DNA of 60,141 bases from Adhaeribacter aerolatus (GCF_007991635.1 NZ_BJYS01000047.1:1-60141); one strand, 5' to 3'; shown: positions 7,525 to 16,138, numbered from the stretch's first letter. The notes: generated by a model from the sequence alone, not told the origin. A program made the numbers and translations.

Positions 7525-9660
7525 ATGCAAAAAGACTTAAATGTCATCTTTCCGGAAGAAATAGCCGTCGGGGATGATGTATTTATTTCACTCGTCCTGG
7601 AAAAAAGTAAAAGGGATGAAAATATTGACTTTAGTTACCTGGCGGAAAACAGCTCAGGAAACCCCGGGTCAATAGGAAGTTACGCGCATTTGCCGGTATT
7701 AAAACTGGTAAATTTCTTATCGAAAGACACTTTAGAAAGCTCTTCAAATACTGGAAAGGCAGGCAGCATAATTTCTTTTAAATCTATCAATCCAAAAGAT
7801 TCTACGGGGTCAGCTGAAATTGATAGTGACACCAACGCCGTTGAAATAGTATGGCAGTTATCCAATCCAAGTATTTTTCCACGAATAGTTGCCGGAATTT
7901 ACGAGACAACTGCCACTTTCAGTATTCCAAACAAAGATGGTCAGATTGTTAAAAGAGACGAAATTGCCGGTCCGATCCGGTTTAAGGTAGCCAGTGGTTC
8001 TACTACGCCGGTGAATGCAGAACCCGTAAAGGTTACCATGACCGAAGCCAAGCGTATTGACTCACCGGACCAACTGCTGTGGATGCTAATCCGGAACCGT
8101 ACAATTGATTTTAATAAGTATAAAAACTACATGGAAAGCGTAATGTGCGACGATGTGGTTTACCGGGGAAATACCAACAGACCAACGGCTTTACAGAAAA
8201 ACGCTTTTGCCAACCGCCTGCCTTTCCATAATGCGGCATCTTATAGCTTGTTAAAATACGCAACGGAGTATTACCTCATGCAGGAGTGCGGATTGGTACC
8301 CAATGGCTTGTACGAAAATGATACCGATATTAACTGGGACCTTTTTAATAGCTTCTTAACTACTGAAAGAAATATTGAAGAAGAATTTGGCCGCACCGCC
8401 CGCTCTGTAATTGATGTGTCTGAACTAAGAAACAAATATTTAGAAGGGCTCAATGGAGAAGGCGGCTATGCACTGCCCTATTTTAATTTAATCCGGCAGA
8501 AATTACAAGAAGTTCCGCTGAAGGAACCCCACGAGTTACCAGATATCATTTTGTATGCTCAAAATGATGGTGTGTTCTTCCCAACCGTAATTCAGGCTCC
8601 GGAGGGCTTCCGAATACCCGAAGCGTGTTATGGCATTCAAAAATCAAAACTCCTGGGCCCTTGCATGATTGAATTATTATGGTCGTATTGGCACGAGGAA
8701 GCGGGTTTGGTGCAAACCATGAACGCTATTAGTCGTCGGTTTCAGAATGTTCGCAGCAATAGTGTTCGGGATCCTTTGGCTAATTTTAACCTGGATCCGT
8801 TGCGGCCACTGAACAACCTTATGTGGGGTTACATAGAAGACGAACGAAACCGCTTAAGCATCACCCGGCGCAACCTGGAATATCAGTACGAATATGGTAT
8901 TTCATTGATTGGTACCGCTGTTTCGCAAGTTGCCGTAGCCGAACACCGTACCTATTTTATCCGGGCCTTCCACAACCTGTTAAAAGCTACGCTTGATTTT
9001 TACAACCAGGCCAACTTTACAACGGTTATACCAGATGGCTTCCCCTTATTAAATCACCTGCGGGAGGTACATTTATTATTAGCCGAAGGCGCCCACAACC
9101 AGTACGGCGATTTGGCCTGGACCTCGCGCGTGGAGATGCTTTCGCAACAGTGGCTGCTCTCCCGGCCCGAAATGCGGGAATTTATTGGTGGCCGGATAAT
9201 GGTACCCTATACCGAAGCCTGGATGGATAAAGTGGATATTATGAAGCAGCTGCAAAATTGGGATGTACCCAATGTGACGCATTTTCATGATTTGGCTGTT
9301 TTTGGCGAGCAACTTCTATTATCCATTAGGTTTGGCAGTTGGAACTCCACCACCAGTGTAGGTGCCCAAAATGCGGCTAACTGGGCGCATTACTGGCGCA
9401 ACGAGGTACAGCGGTATGCCCATGCCTACAATGCCGTTACCGGCGTAGATCTTGGTGCCGATGTGACAGATGCCCGGGTGCAGCTTAGTAACTCCGAAGA
9501 CCGTTATATCCAGCCAGCCTTCCTGATTCAGAAACAGGCTGCGGTGCAGAAAACAAGGCAGCAAAATGCGTTGCAGGGTAACGGTCTCAGACCCGCTTTG
9601 CCGCAAAATGTGCAATTCCCTTCTATCCAGCCGGTAATTCAAAAAAAGTTGAATGGATGA
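7525..9660 (+). CDS. Uncharacterised 711-residue cluster protein
   Basis: I do not recognise this protein. The first ~160 residues look beta-rich (alternating hydrophobics, many T/S/G turns: E-I-A-V-G-D-D-V-F-I-S-L-V-L, then an I-V-W-Q-L / G-I-Y-E-T-T-A-T-F-S-I region) and could be a sandwich domain. Residues about 170-650 are helix-rich and aromatic-rich (W-S-Y-W-H-E-E-A-G-L-V, R-D-P-L-A-N-F-N-L-D-P, W-G-Y-I-E-D-E-R-N-R-L), without a catalytic signature that I know. The last ~60 residues are Q/N/P-rich and probably disordered. No signal peptide or membrane helix is evident. It is the largest cluster member, has the strongest ribosome binding site, starts 14 bases after the peptidase-like gene and overlaps the PLP-enzyme gene by 8 bases, all pointing to co-expression. 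It may be a scaffold or a large enzyme. Confidence 0.75.
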   Translation: MQKDLNVIFPEEIAVGDDVFISLVLEKSKRDENIDFSYLAENSSGNPGSIGSYAHLPVLKLVNFLSKDTLESSSNTGKAGSIISFKSINPKDSTGSAEIDSDTNAVEIVWQLSNPSIFPRIVAGIYETTATFSIPNKDGQIVKRDEIAGPIRFKVASGSTTPVNAEPVKVTMTEAKRIDSPDQLLWMLIRNRTIDFNKYKNYMESVMCDDVVYRGNTNRPTALQKNAFANRLPFHNAASYSLLKYATEYYLMQECGLVPNGLYENDTDINWDLFNSFLTTERNIEEEFGRTARSVIDVSELRNKYLEGLNGEGGYALPYFNLIRQKLQEVPLKEPHELPDIILYAQNDGVFFPTVIQAPEGFRIPEACYGIQKSKLLGPCMIELLWSYWHEEAGLVQTMNAISRRFQNVRSNSVRDPLANFNLDPLRPLNNLMWGYIEDERNRLSITRRNLEYQYEYGISLIGTAVSQVAVAEHRTYFIRAFHNLLKATLDFYNQANFTTVIPDGFPLLNHLREVHLLLAEGAHNQYGDLAWTSRVEMLSQQWLLSRPEMREFIGGRIMVPYTEAWMDKVDIMKQLQNWDVPNVTHFHDLAVFGEQLLLSIRFGSWNSTTSVGAQNAANWAHYWRNEVQRYAHAYNAVTGVDLGADVTDARVQLSNSEDRYIQPAFLIQKQAAVQKTRQQNALQGNGLRPALPQNVQFPSIQPVIQKKLNG

Positions 9661-10774
9661 TTTCACATCAGCACTATACCTGGGTTTCTGTAACCCGGCG
9701 AGTCAGGTACCACCCTGGCAGCAGTTAACTACCGGGGTACCGGCCGCCTTAAAAGAACCATTTATAAATCAGTGGGTGGCCGACCAGGTAGCAAAAATGC
9801 AAGGACTGGAAAGGGGCGTAATCTCCCCTTCCTCCTTGCATTTGTTCTGGGATATTTTTGGGCAAGCCGGAGAAAATACCATTATTCTGGCCGATGATAA
9901 ATTATACGCGGTAGCCAGATGGGGTCTGGAAAGGGCTGTTGCCCGCGGAGCCAGGGTAATTAACTTTAAACACCAGAACCTAGAAGATTTAACGTTAAAA
10001 CTCCGGCAGTATGTACCCAAAAAAGCTTCTCTTTTGGTAGTTACCGATGGCTGGTGTCCGCACTGTGGTAAACCGGCACCTTTACCTGATTATTTAAGCT
10101 TAACCCGGAAATATAAAGGGCTGCTTTTAATAGATGATACGCAGGCATTGGGTGTACTGGGCGCTGAACCAAAGCAAGCGTTGCCTGGCGGAAAAGGCGG
10201 CGGCGGATTGCTGCTGTGGTATAATATTAAGGGAGAAGATATTATAACAATTTGTTCTTTAGCCAAAGGATTGGGCGTACCCCTATCGGTTTTAAGTGGC
10301 AGCCGGCAGCAGATAGAGAAATTCAAAAATGAAAGCGAAACCAGGGTGCACAGCAGTCCGGTTTCGGCGGCGCATGTCCAGGCTGCGTGCCTGGCTTTAG
10401 CTGTAAATAAAAAACGAGGCAATTTGCTCCGGTTGAAGCTGTTTAAAAATGTAAAGCTGTTCCGGGAAAGTTTAGCAAGGTTTGGTATCGCTACGCAAGG
10501 AAGTTTTTTCCCAGTTCAGACCCTAAAGCTGCCCGTTAGCACTAACCCATATACCCTATATCAACAATTACTTAGCCTAAATATCAGGGCTTTACTATTA
10601 GAGCCGCACTTAGGCAAGAAGCCGGAAATTAGTTTTTGCCTAACGGCCTTACATACGCCGGAACAAATTAGGAGGACTGCCGCCTGCATCAATGAGGCTA
10701 ACCGAAAATGTGAAAGAAATCTACAAAGCCATGTACAACCATTCACACGTATGCCGTCCGGGCTGTTCATGTAG
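9653..10774 (+). CDS. Divergent PLP-dependent enzyme (BioF/KBL-like fold)
   Basis: A 373-residue fold-type I PLP enzyme closest in pattern to the alpha-oxoamine synthases (BioF, KBL, HemA-like). The PLP-binding strand is L-L-L-I-D161-D-T-Q-A-L-G-V-L-G, and the Schiff-base lysine is K205 in S-L-A-K-G-L-G. In BioF/KBL the strand reads DDAH; here the histidine position is Gln, so acyl-CoA condensation may not be its reaction. A C-P-H-C-G-K insertion (about residues 140-145) sits where family members have S-M-D-G and could be a redox or metal pair. The N-terminal part is shorter than usual. Its start overlaps the preceding stop by 8 bases and its end overlaps the deaminase-like gene. It could make or modify an amino compound for the cluster. 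Substrate unknown. Confidence 0.78.
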   Translation: MDDFTSALYLGFCNPASQVPPWQQLTTGVPAALKEPFINQWVADQVAKMQGLERGVISPSSLHLFWDIFGQAGENTIILADDKLYAVARWGLERAVARGARVINFKHQNLEDLTLKLRQYVPKKASLLVVTDGWCPHCGKPAPLPDYLSLTRKYKGLLLIDDTQALGVLGAEPKQALPGGKGGGGLLLWYNIKGEDIITICSLAKGLGVPLSVLSGSRQQIEKFKNESETRVHSSPVSAAHVQAACLALAVNKKRGNLLRLKLFKNVKLFRESLARFGIATQGSFFPVQTLKLPVSTNPYTLYQQLLSLNIRALLLEPHLGKKPEISFCLTALHTPEQIRRTAACINEANRKCERNLQSHVQPFTRMPSGLFM

Positions 10775-11822
10775 GCAGCCGGCCTTAACGTCTACTGAAA
10801 ATTTGGTGCTGCCGGAAGTTAAATTTCCGGGTAAAGCTGGTATTGCCCCTTACGCTGCCAGAAATAAAGGAGGTACGCCGGTAACCCAAGCCCGGGTAGT
10901 AATTTTACTCAACGACCGATTACCGGCCTTTACTATCCAAACCACCATCTTGGGCAAAACACCGCATATTACCAGCGGCATTGGTGGGCTTGGCGGTGCC
11001 CGCATACCTATCCAAATCAGAGGTAAACGGCAGTATATTTCCTTACCCAGCAGAGGCGAAAGGGGGAATGGCGGCGTTCTGTTTTTACCCGAAGCTGGTA
11101 AAAATATGATTCATTTACTTACCTGGAATGTAGGCAGTATGAGCTTAAGCCGATATGGTGGCAACGAAACGCACGCGGAAACGCAATTTTTAAATTGGAT
11201 AAAAGCGCACCTGAAGCAGTATCCGCAGTTTTTAAATCGAATCAGGGCTATTCAAATATTTATTAACAATAGCCCTTGCGGTAATTGTACTTACGATTTA
11301 TGTGCTTTTGCCCGGAGGTATAACTTAGGCAGTAAAATTAAAATAACCTGGAAGAAAAACTATAACAAAGGCACCGATAGTACGGCTAATTTTCAGAAAC
11401 TAAAGCAATGCGGTATCGTGGCAGTATCGCCTACCCAATCGGAGTTACTGGCCGAAATAAAGCCTCAATTGAAAAATTTAAAACTAGCCAAGCAACAACA
11501 GCATACTTATATACTGGATAAACGCGTGCATTCAAATAAACTGCAGGCGGTTAACAGAAGAGCAGAACGGCTTATGACAAACAGTTCAAAACCGGCCAGT
11601 ATGCTGTCGCGGGTTTTTGCCAGCCCACATAATTATACGCGGGTGAAGCAGCTTTTTCAGGGAATAATTGACCAGGGCAACTACCGTCCGCGGCCGGATG
11701 GGGGTTACGAAGCAGTTCGCACCTTTAAATTTCCGACAGGGTGGTCGTATGGGAAGCCGGTTAACCGCTTAAAAGCGATTATCGACCAAAAAGGTAACTG
11801 GCATTATTACCCGGTTCCTTAG
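10692..11822 (+). CDS. Deaminase-fold protein with cysteine-rich start
   Basis: A 376-residue protein carrying the zinc-deaminase signature H161-A-E163 and P195-C196-G-N-C199, with W-N-V-G and G-N-E-T before the first motif. The spacing suits the nucleotide/nucleic-acid deaminase superfamily, which includes many polymorphic-toxin tips. The N-terminus has V-C-R-P-G-C-S-C (about 20-27), a possible metal site. Residues about 40-135 look beta-rich. The C-terminus (about 330-376) is a separate small domain rich in G/Y/W ending V-N-R-L-K-A-I-I-D-Q-K-G-N-W-H-Y-Y-P-V-P; its shape recalls small nuclease tips of toxins, weakly. The ORF overlaps the PLP gene by 83 bases; an ATG at 10731 would cut this to 44. 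No adjacent immunity-like gene is evident, so a toxin role is only one option. Confidence 0.75.
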   Translation: MRLTENVKEIYKAMYNHSHVCRPGCSCRQPALTSTENLVLPEVKFPGKAGIAPYAARNKGGTPVTQARVVILLNDRLPAFTIQTTILGKTPHITSGIGGLGGARIPIQIRGKRQYISLPSRGERGNGGVLFLPEAGKNMIHLLTWNVGSMSLSRYGGNETHAETQFLNWIKAHLKQYPQFLNRIRAIQIFINNSPCGNCTYDLCAFARRYNLGSKIKITWKKNYNKGTDSTANFQKLKQCGIVAVSPTQSELLAEIKPQLKNLKLAKQQQHTYILDKRVHSNKLQAVNRRAERLMTNSSKPASMLSRVFASPHNYTRVKQLFQGIIDQGNYRPRPDGGYEAVRTFKFPTGWSYGKPVNRLKAIIDQKGNWHYYPVP

Positions 11823-11852
11823 GTGCTTAGTAAATATTAAAATTCGGTAAAC

Positions 11853-13286
11853 ATGGCTTCGGTACAGGTGGTACTTTCTTATGCTGAAAAGCAATTCCCA
11901 AATTTTGTGGAAGAACTGCAGGATTTTGTTCGGTTCCCCAGCATTGGTACAGATGACCAGTACAAAAAAGAAACAGCAGCCTGCGCTAACTGGTTGGCCA
12001 AACATTTAGAATATATTGGCTTACAACAGGTAAAAATATTCTCTACGCCCAGGCACCCTATTGTTTACGGAGAATGGCTAAAGCAGCCGGGCAAACCAAC
12101 TTTGCTCATTTACGGGCATTACGATGTGCAACCCGTTGAACCTGTTGCGGAGTGGTCATTTCCGCCTTTTAAACCATTTGTGCAGGGCGATTATATTTAC
12201 GGGCGGGGTGCATCCGATGATAAAGGCCAATTGTTTGCAAATGTGAAAGCTCTGGAAGCATTTCTGAAAACCTATAAGCAGTTGCCGGTAAATATTAAAT
12301 GTCTGTTCGATGGAGAAGAAGAAATGGGCAGCCCCAGTTTAGCAAATTTTATTCAAACGCATCAGAATTTATTAAAGGCCAATGTAGCGGTGCTGTCGGA
12401 TATGGCCATGCTTTCTGCGGAACAGCCTTCGCTTACTTACGCTTTACGGGGCAGCTTGAGCGTGGAACTGGAAGTAAAAAGCCAGGCTGTAGATTTGCAT
12501 TCCGGCAATTTTGGTGGCGCCGTTCATAATCCGTTACAAGTTGTATCTGAAATTATCGCCAAACTCCATGACCAAAACGGCCGCATTACCATACCGGGAT
12601 TTTATGATCAGGTAAAAACATACACCTCAGCCGAAAGAAATTATATGCGCCACTTTGGACCAACGGATAAAAAAATATTGGAAGACGCCCAAGCCTATAA
12701 TGGTTGGGGCGAAAAAGGTTTTACGGCATACGAGCGGACTACCATTCGACCGGCTTTGAGTGTAAACGGTATTGTGGGTGGCTACCAAGGAACTGGGGTA
12801 AAATCAGTTATTCCGGCAAAGGCCGGAGCCAAACTAAACTTTCGGATAGCGCCCAACCAAGACCCGTATGTTGTCGAAAAATTATTCCGGAAATATATGC
12901 AGGAGATTGCGCCGCCCAGTGTGGCGGTTAATATTCGCGCTCACCTGCACGCCAAACCTTATGAACTGAATATACGGGATCCCGCATTGCAGGCTGGTAA
13001 ACTAGCGTTCCAGAAAGTCTTTGGCAAAGAACCAGTACTCACGCGAATTGGTGGCACCATACCGGCCGTAAGTTTATTTAAAGAGAAGCTGAATATTTCA
13101 ACCATTCTACTCGGGTTTGGCTTACCCACCGATCGGATTCACGCGCCTAACGAACGGTTTTATTTACCAAATTTTAAAAAAGGCATTAAAACCAGCATCT
13201 GGTTTATGACAGCATTAAGCCAAAAAGCGAATTTATCGGGTAGCGTGGTTCCGCGGCAACTACAGAAAACATCAAGCTTCACCTAG
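11853..13286 (+). CDS. M20-family metallopeptidase (dipeptidase-like)
   Basis: A 477-residue zinc exopeptidase of the M20 / carboxypeptidase G2-carnosinase type, which hydrolyses dipeptides or N-acyl amino acids with two zinc ions. Visible are L-L-I-Y-G-H89-Y-D91-V-Q-P (first metal site and catalytic Asp), G-R-G-A-S-D-D-K-G-Q (bridging Asp), C-L-F-D-G-E-E-E-M-G-S (catalytic Glu) and a C-terminal G-F-G-L-P-T-D-R-I-H-A-P-N-E with the last His ligand. The dimerisation domain lies in between. There is no signal peptide, so it is cytoplasmic. It starts 30 bases after the deaminase gene on the same strand and may be the last gene of that transcript, though the family is a common housekeeping one. 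The last ~20 residues are an unstructured tail. Confidence 0.9.
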   Translation: MASVQVVLSYAEKQFPNFVEELQDFVRFPSIGTDDQYKKETAACANWLAKHLEYIGLQQVKIFSTPRHPIVYGEWLKQPGKPTLLIYGHYDVQPVEPVAEWSFPPFKPFVQGDYIYGRGASDDKGQLFANVKALEAFLKTYKQLPVNIKCLFDGEEEMGSPSLANFIQTHQNLLKANVAVLSDMAMLSAEQPSLTYALRGSLSVELEVKSQAVDLHSGNFGGAVHNPLQVVSEIIAKLHDQNGRITIPGFYDQVKTYTSAERNYMRHFGPTDKKILEDAQAYNGWGEKGFTAYERTTIRPALSVNGIVGGYQGTGVKSVIPAKAGAKLNFRIAPNQDPYVVEKLFRKYMQEIAPPSVAVNIRAHLHAKPYELNIRDPALQAGKLAFQKVFGKEPVLTRIGGTIPAVSLFKEKLNISTILLGFGLPTDRIHAPNERFYLPNFKKGIKTSIWFMTALSQKANLSGSVVPRQLQKTSSFT

Positions 13287-13332
13287 TGTTTAGTCAAACC
13301 AATAATGCAGGGTATTAATCCCTATCTCTATG

Positions 13333-13394
13333 GCGCGGATTTACTTCCGTGCCTTTCCTAAGTAGCAAACCGAGCACGGAAGTAACATCCGCGC
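13333..13394. repeat. Long imperfect inverted repeat
   Basis: GCGCGGATTTACTTCCGTGC (13333-13352) and its near-exact complement at 13374-13394 (one extra base) form a 20-base stem with a loop of about 21. It lies between the M20 and amidohydrolase genes with no T-run, so it looks more like a repetitive palindromic element than a plain terminator. Confidence 0.7.
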
Positions 13395-13474
13395 TAGAAA
13401 AAGCCAGCAAATTAGGTTGACTGAACACTAGTTATAAGGCGAATGCAGGATCGTAACCTTAAACAAAATTAGAT

Positions 13475-14314
13475 ATGATAATAGATAGCCATTGCCACGC
13501 CGGAAAAGGAGACGGTTTAACTGGCCCCTGGGATACCGACGCGCCCTTAGCCGATTACCTAAACTGGGCTACCGAAGCGGGTATTCAAAAAACGGTTCTT
13601 TTCGCGGCATTTCATTCGGATTACAGCGTGGCTAATAAAGAGGTAGCGGGCATTGTAAACCGGCAGCCTAAGCAATTTTACGGGTATGTTTTTATTCATC
13701 CGGAACGGGACCGCGGCCGGGTATTCCAGATGGTGAAAACAGCGGTGCAGCAGTACAAATTTTGTGGCATAAAAGTGCACCGCTACGATGCCCGCATTAC
13801 CCGCGAAATCTGCGAAGCCGCCCGGAGTTTTCGGTTGCCGGTTTTGTACGATGTAATGGGCGAAGTATCGGTAGTAGAATTATTAGCCACCCAATACCCC
13901 GATGTGAATTTTATTATTCCGCATTTGGGTAGTTTTGCCGACGACTGGAAAGCCCAGCTAGCTTTAATTGACCACCTGGTGCGGCATAGCAATATTTTTA
14001 CCGATACTTCGGGCATTCGCCGGTTCGATGTTTTAAAATTAGCAGTTAAAAGAGCTGGTGCCCGAAAATTTTTATTTGGCTCCGATGGACCCTGGCTGCA
14101 CCCGGGAGTAGAACTAGCTAAAATATATGCCTTGCATTTACCGGCCAGGGAGCAGCAAATGGTTTTATCAGGTAATTTTCTGCGCCTGATTGCCAATGTG
14201 CAGAACCAGCCCCTAACCGTTCCGAAAACTTCAATGGTGCCGGCTGGTATGCTCACCGCTGAATTCCGGGATCCCTGGCTTCTTAATCAGAATAGCAATT
14301 TTGTTCCGAAATAG
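13475..14314 (+). CDS. Amidohydrolase-family TIM-barrel hydrolase
   Basis: A 279-residue metal-dependent hydrolase of the amidohydrolase-2 type. It starts with D-S-H6-C-H8 (HxH metal motif on strand 1) and has G-I-K-V-H (strand-4 lysine/His region, about 96-100), I-I-P-H-L-G (about 146-151) and L-F-G-S-D-G-P-W (about 194-201, the strand-8 aspartate). Members hydrolyse or decarboxylate small cyclic or carboxylated compounds; the substrate is not readable. The protein is complete for this compact branch and has no signal peptide. The gap to the M20 gene is 188 bases and contains an inverted repeat, so it probably has its own promoter. Confidence 0.85.
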   Translation: MIIDSHCHAGKGDGLTGPWDTDAPLADYLNWATEAGIQKTVLFAAFHSDYSVANKEVAGIVNRQPKQFYGYVFIHPERDRGRVFQMVKTAVQQYKFCGIKVHRYDARITREICEAARSFRLPVLYDVMGEVSVVELLATQYPDVNFIIPHLGSFADDWKAQLALIDHLVRHSNIFTDTSGIRRFDVLKLAVKRAGARKFLFGSDGPWLHPGVELAKIYALHLPAREQQMVLSGNFLRLIANVQNQPLTVPKTSMVPAGMLTAEFRDPWLLNQNSNFVPK

Positions 14315-14620
14315 ATAGTTTACTACTCTACGCCGAATGTTTGCTTAATTTAACTAAGTATTTTTCTGTTAAAAATGTTGAAAATTAAGTCCGAAAGCCT
14401 ATTTCCGGGTAGAAATACTTAAAAATAAGTATAGCAAAGCAGATAAAATCTTTTAACTTTATTGCATTATAAAAGAGTTAAAATCGCCTATACACCCCAC
14501 CCACAATACATCAATGTAGGTTATTCCTAGTTGCCGATGTATTTTAATTTGATTCTGATATAATAGCTGCGCAATTACTATTGCTGCCCGATAGTAATAT
14601 CCACCATAACTTCTTTCTTT
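14315..14620. other. Intergenic gap before the sigma-54 activator
   Basis: 306 AT-rich bases without an ORF. I see no CGAACA-type site here, no clear TTTG-N19-TAnnTTTG promoter and no terminator hairpin. Confidence 0.6.
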
Positions 14621-16009
14621 ATGCTGAACAAATTAGCGAAAGATGAACTCTGGTTTAAAAGTTTTTGCCAAACCTCATCCCTACTTGCCGAAGTAATCCA
14701 TACCATAGCGCAATCCGGAATTAAAATACAGGCCTTGCACTTTCAGGAAACTGCTACCAGCCCCGGTATAATATTTTTTGACAGCCACGCTAAGAAAGCA
14801 GCGGTATTAGAAGGAATTTTAGAACAAGCCCCCTTTTGCGAGCAGCAGCTAATAGCAATTTCACTGGATGTCATACCAAATGGCTTCTCCTGGCAATTAT
14901 TGAGCGCCGGCGCTTCCGATGTTTTTATGTGGAACTCCGTCGAGAATCCGGTTCAGGTTTTAGCAGCCCGGCTAAGTTATTGGGATAAGGCAGATAAACA
15001 GTTGCAATATTTGCAAAGCAAGCTAATTGGGAAAAGTAATATTTGGCAGGCTGCCTTACGGCAAATCAGCGACATGGCTGCTACCGATTGTCCAATTCTT
15101 ATCCTGGGCGAAAGTGGTACCGGCAAAGAACTCGTAACCAAAGAAATTCACCATTTAGATACCCGGAAAGATAAACAGGATTTGGTAGTAGTAGATTGCA
15201 CCACCATCGTACCTAGTTTATCGGGCAGTGAATTATTTGGCCACGAGCGGGGCGCTTTTACGAACGCCATCAGTACCCGCGATGGGGCCATTTCTTTAGC
15301 CAATGGCGGCACCTTATTTTTAGATGAATTAGGCGATTTACCCGCCGCTCTACAACCCGAATTATTAAGAGTTTTACAAGAAGGAACCTACAAACGGGTA
15401 GGCAGCAATACGTGGCGCAAAGCCCATTTCCGGTTGATTAGCGCCACTAACCGCGATTTAGCCGAGGAAGTAAAAATAGGAAATTTCCGGCAGGATTTAT
15501 TTTACCGGATATCCGGCTGGGTCTGTCATTTACCAGCCTTGCGCGAAAGGCGAGAGGATATTCCGCTGTTGGTTGATTATTTTTTGAAGAAAGTACATAA
15601 AAAAAATCAGCCGGTAGCGCCGGAAGTTTACCAATATTTATCCGCACGCGATTACCCGGGCAATGTCCGGGAATTGCAGCAACTGGTCAGTCGTATTGCC
15701 AACAAACACATTGGCGAAGGGCCTTTTACCGTAGGCGACATTCCGGAAGCCGATCGTCCGCATTTTCAGAATCGGGAATCTTTTTTCGGGAAAGAGGAAT
15801 TGGCACAAGCCGTAAAAAGAATGATTTATGCCGGCCTGAGCCTGAAAGATTTAAAAGAAATTGTAACCAATATTGCCAAGGAAGTAGCCATTGATGATGA
15901 ACATGGTAACCTGAAGCAGGCCGCTCAAAAACTAGGTTGCAGCGAACGAATTTTACAAATGCACAAAAAAACGGATATCTATATAAATCCCTATCTTAAA
16001 ATTTGCTAA
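14621..16009 (+). CDS. Sigma-54-dependent transcriptional activator with GAFTNA loop
   Basis: A 462-residue bacterial enhancer-binding protein. Residues 1-135 resemble a degenerate receiver domain (I-I-F-F-D-S-H...L-L-S-A-G-A-S-D-V-F-M-W). The AAA+ domain follows: Walker A G163-E-S-G-T-G-K169-E, the sigma-54 contact loop G211-A-F-T-N-A216, Walker B T-L-F-L-D235-E236, and the arginine-containing sensor segments (F-R-Q-D-L-F-Y-R; N-V-R-E-L). A C-terminal Fis-like helix-turn-helix is at about 430-450 (L-K-Q-A-A-Q-K-L-G-C-S-E-R). The canonical loop is GAFTGA; Asn at the fifth position is unusual and may alter sigma-54 engagement. No sensor kinase is adjacent. Position and shared upstream sites make the two FtsX permease genes the likely targets (inference). 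Confidence 0.9.
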   Translation: MLNKLAKDELWFKSFCQTSSLLAEVIHTIAQSGIKIQALHFQETATSPGIIFFDSHAKKAAVLEGILEQAPFCEQQLIAISLDVIPNGFSWQLLSAGASDVFMWNSVENPVQVLAARLSYWDKADKQLQYLQSKLIGKSNIWQAALRQISDMAATDCPILILGESGTGKELVTKEIHHLDTRKDKQDLVVVDCTTIVPSLSGSELFGHERGAFTNAISTRDGAISLANGGTLFLDELGDLPAALQPELLRVLQEGTYKRVGSNTWRKAHFRLISATNRDLAEEVKIGNFRQDLFYRISGWVCHLPALRERREDIPLLVDYFLKKVHKKNQPVAPEVYQYLSARDYPGNVRELQQLVSRIANKHIGEGPFTVGDIPEADRPHFQNRESFFGKEELAQAVKRMIYAGLSLKDLKEIVTNIAKEVAIDDEHGNLKQAAQKLGCSERILQMHKKTDIYINPYLKIC

Positions 16010-16055
16010 AAAACACTTAAAGCAAAATATTTAATTTTCTTTTCGAAAATATATT

Positions 16056-16100
16056 GAACGGGTAATAAATTTTTAAGCGGCTTATTACCCGTTCTTTCTT
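16056..16100 (+). terminator. Rho-independent terminator after the activator
   Basis: GAACGGGTAATAA (16056-16068) pairs perfectly with 16082-16094 and is followed by TTTCTT. It lies 47 bases after the stop, ending the activator transcript before the permease. Confidence 0.8.
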
Positions 16101-16138
16101 AATAAATAAGCTGTTTAATATTTCTCCTAAAAACTAAG

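Noticed and set aside
4463-11822. Extracellular contractile injection system
   Set aside because: No sheath, tube, baseplate, spike or AAA+ ATPase gene is present, so an injection machine is not supported in this window.
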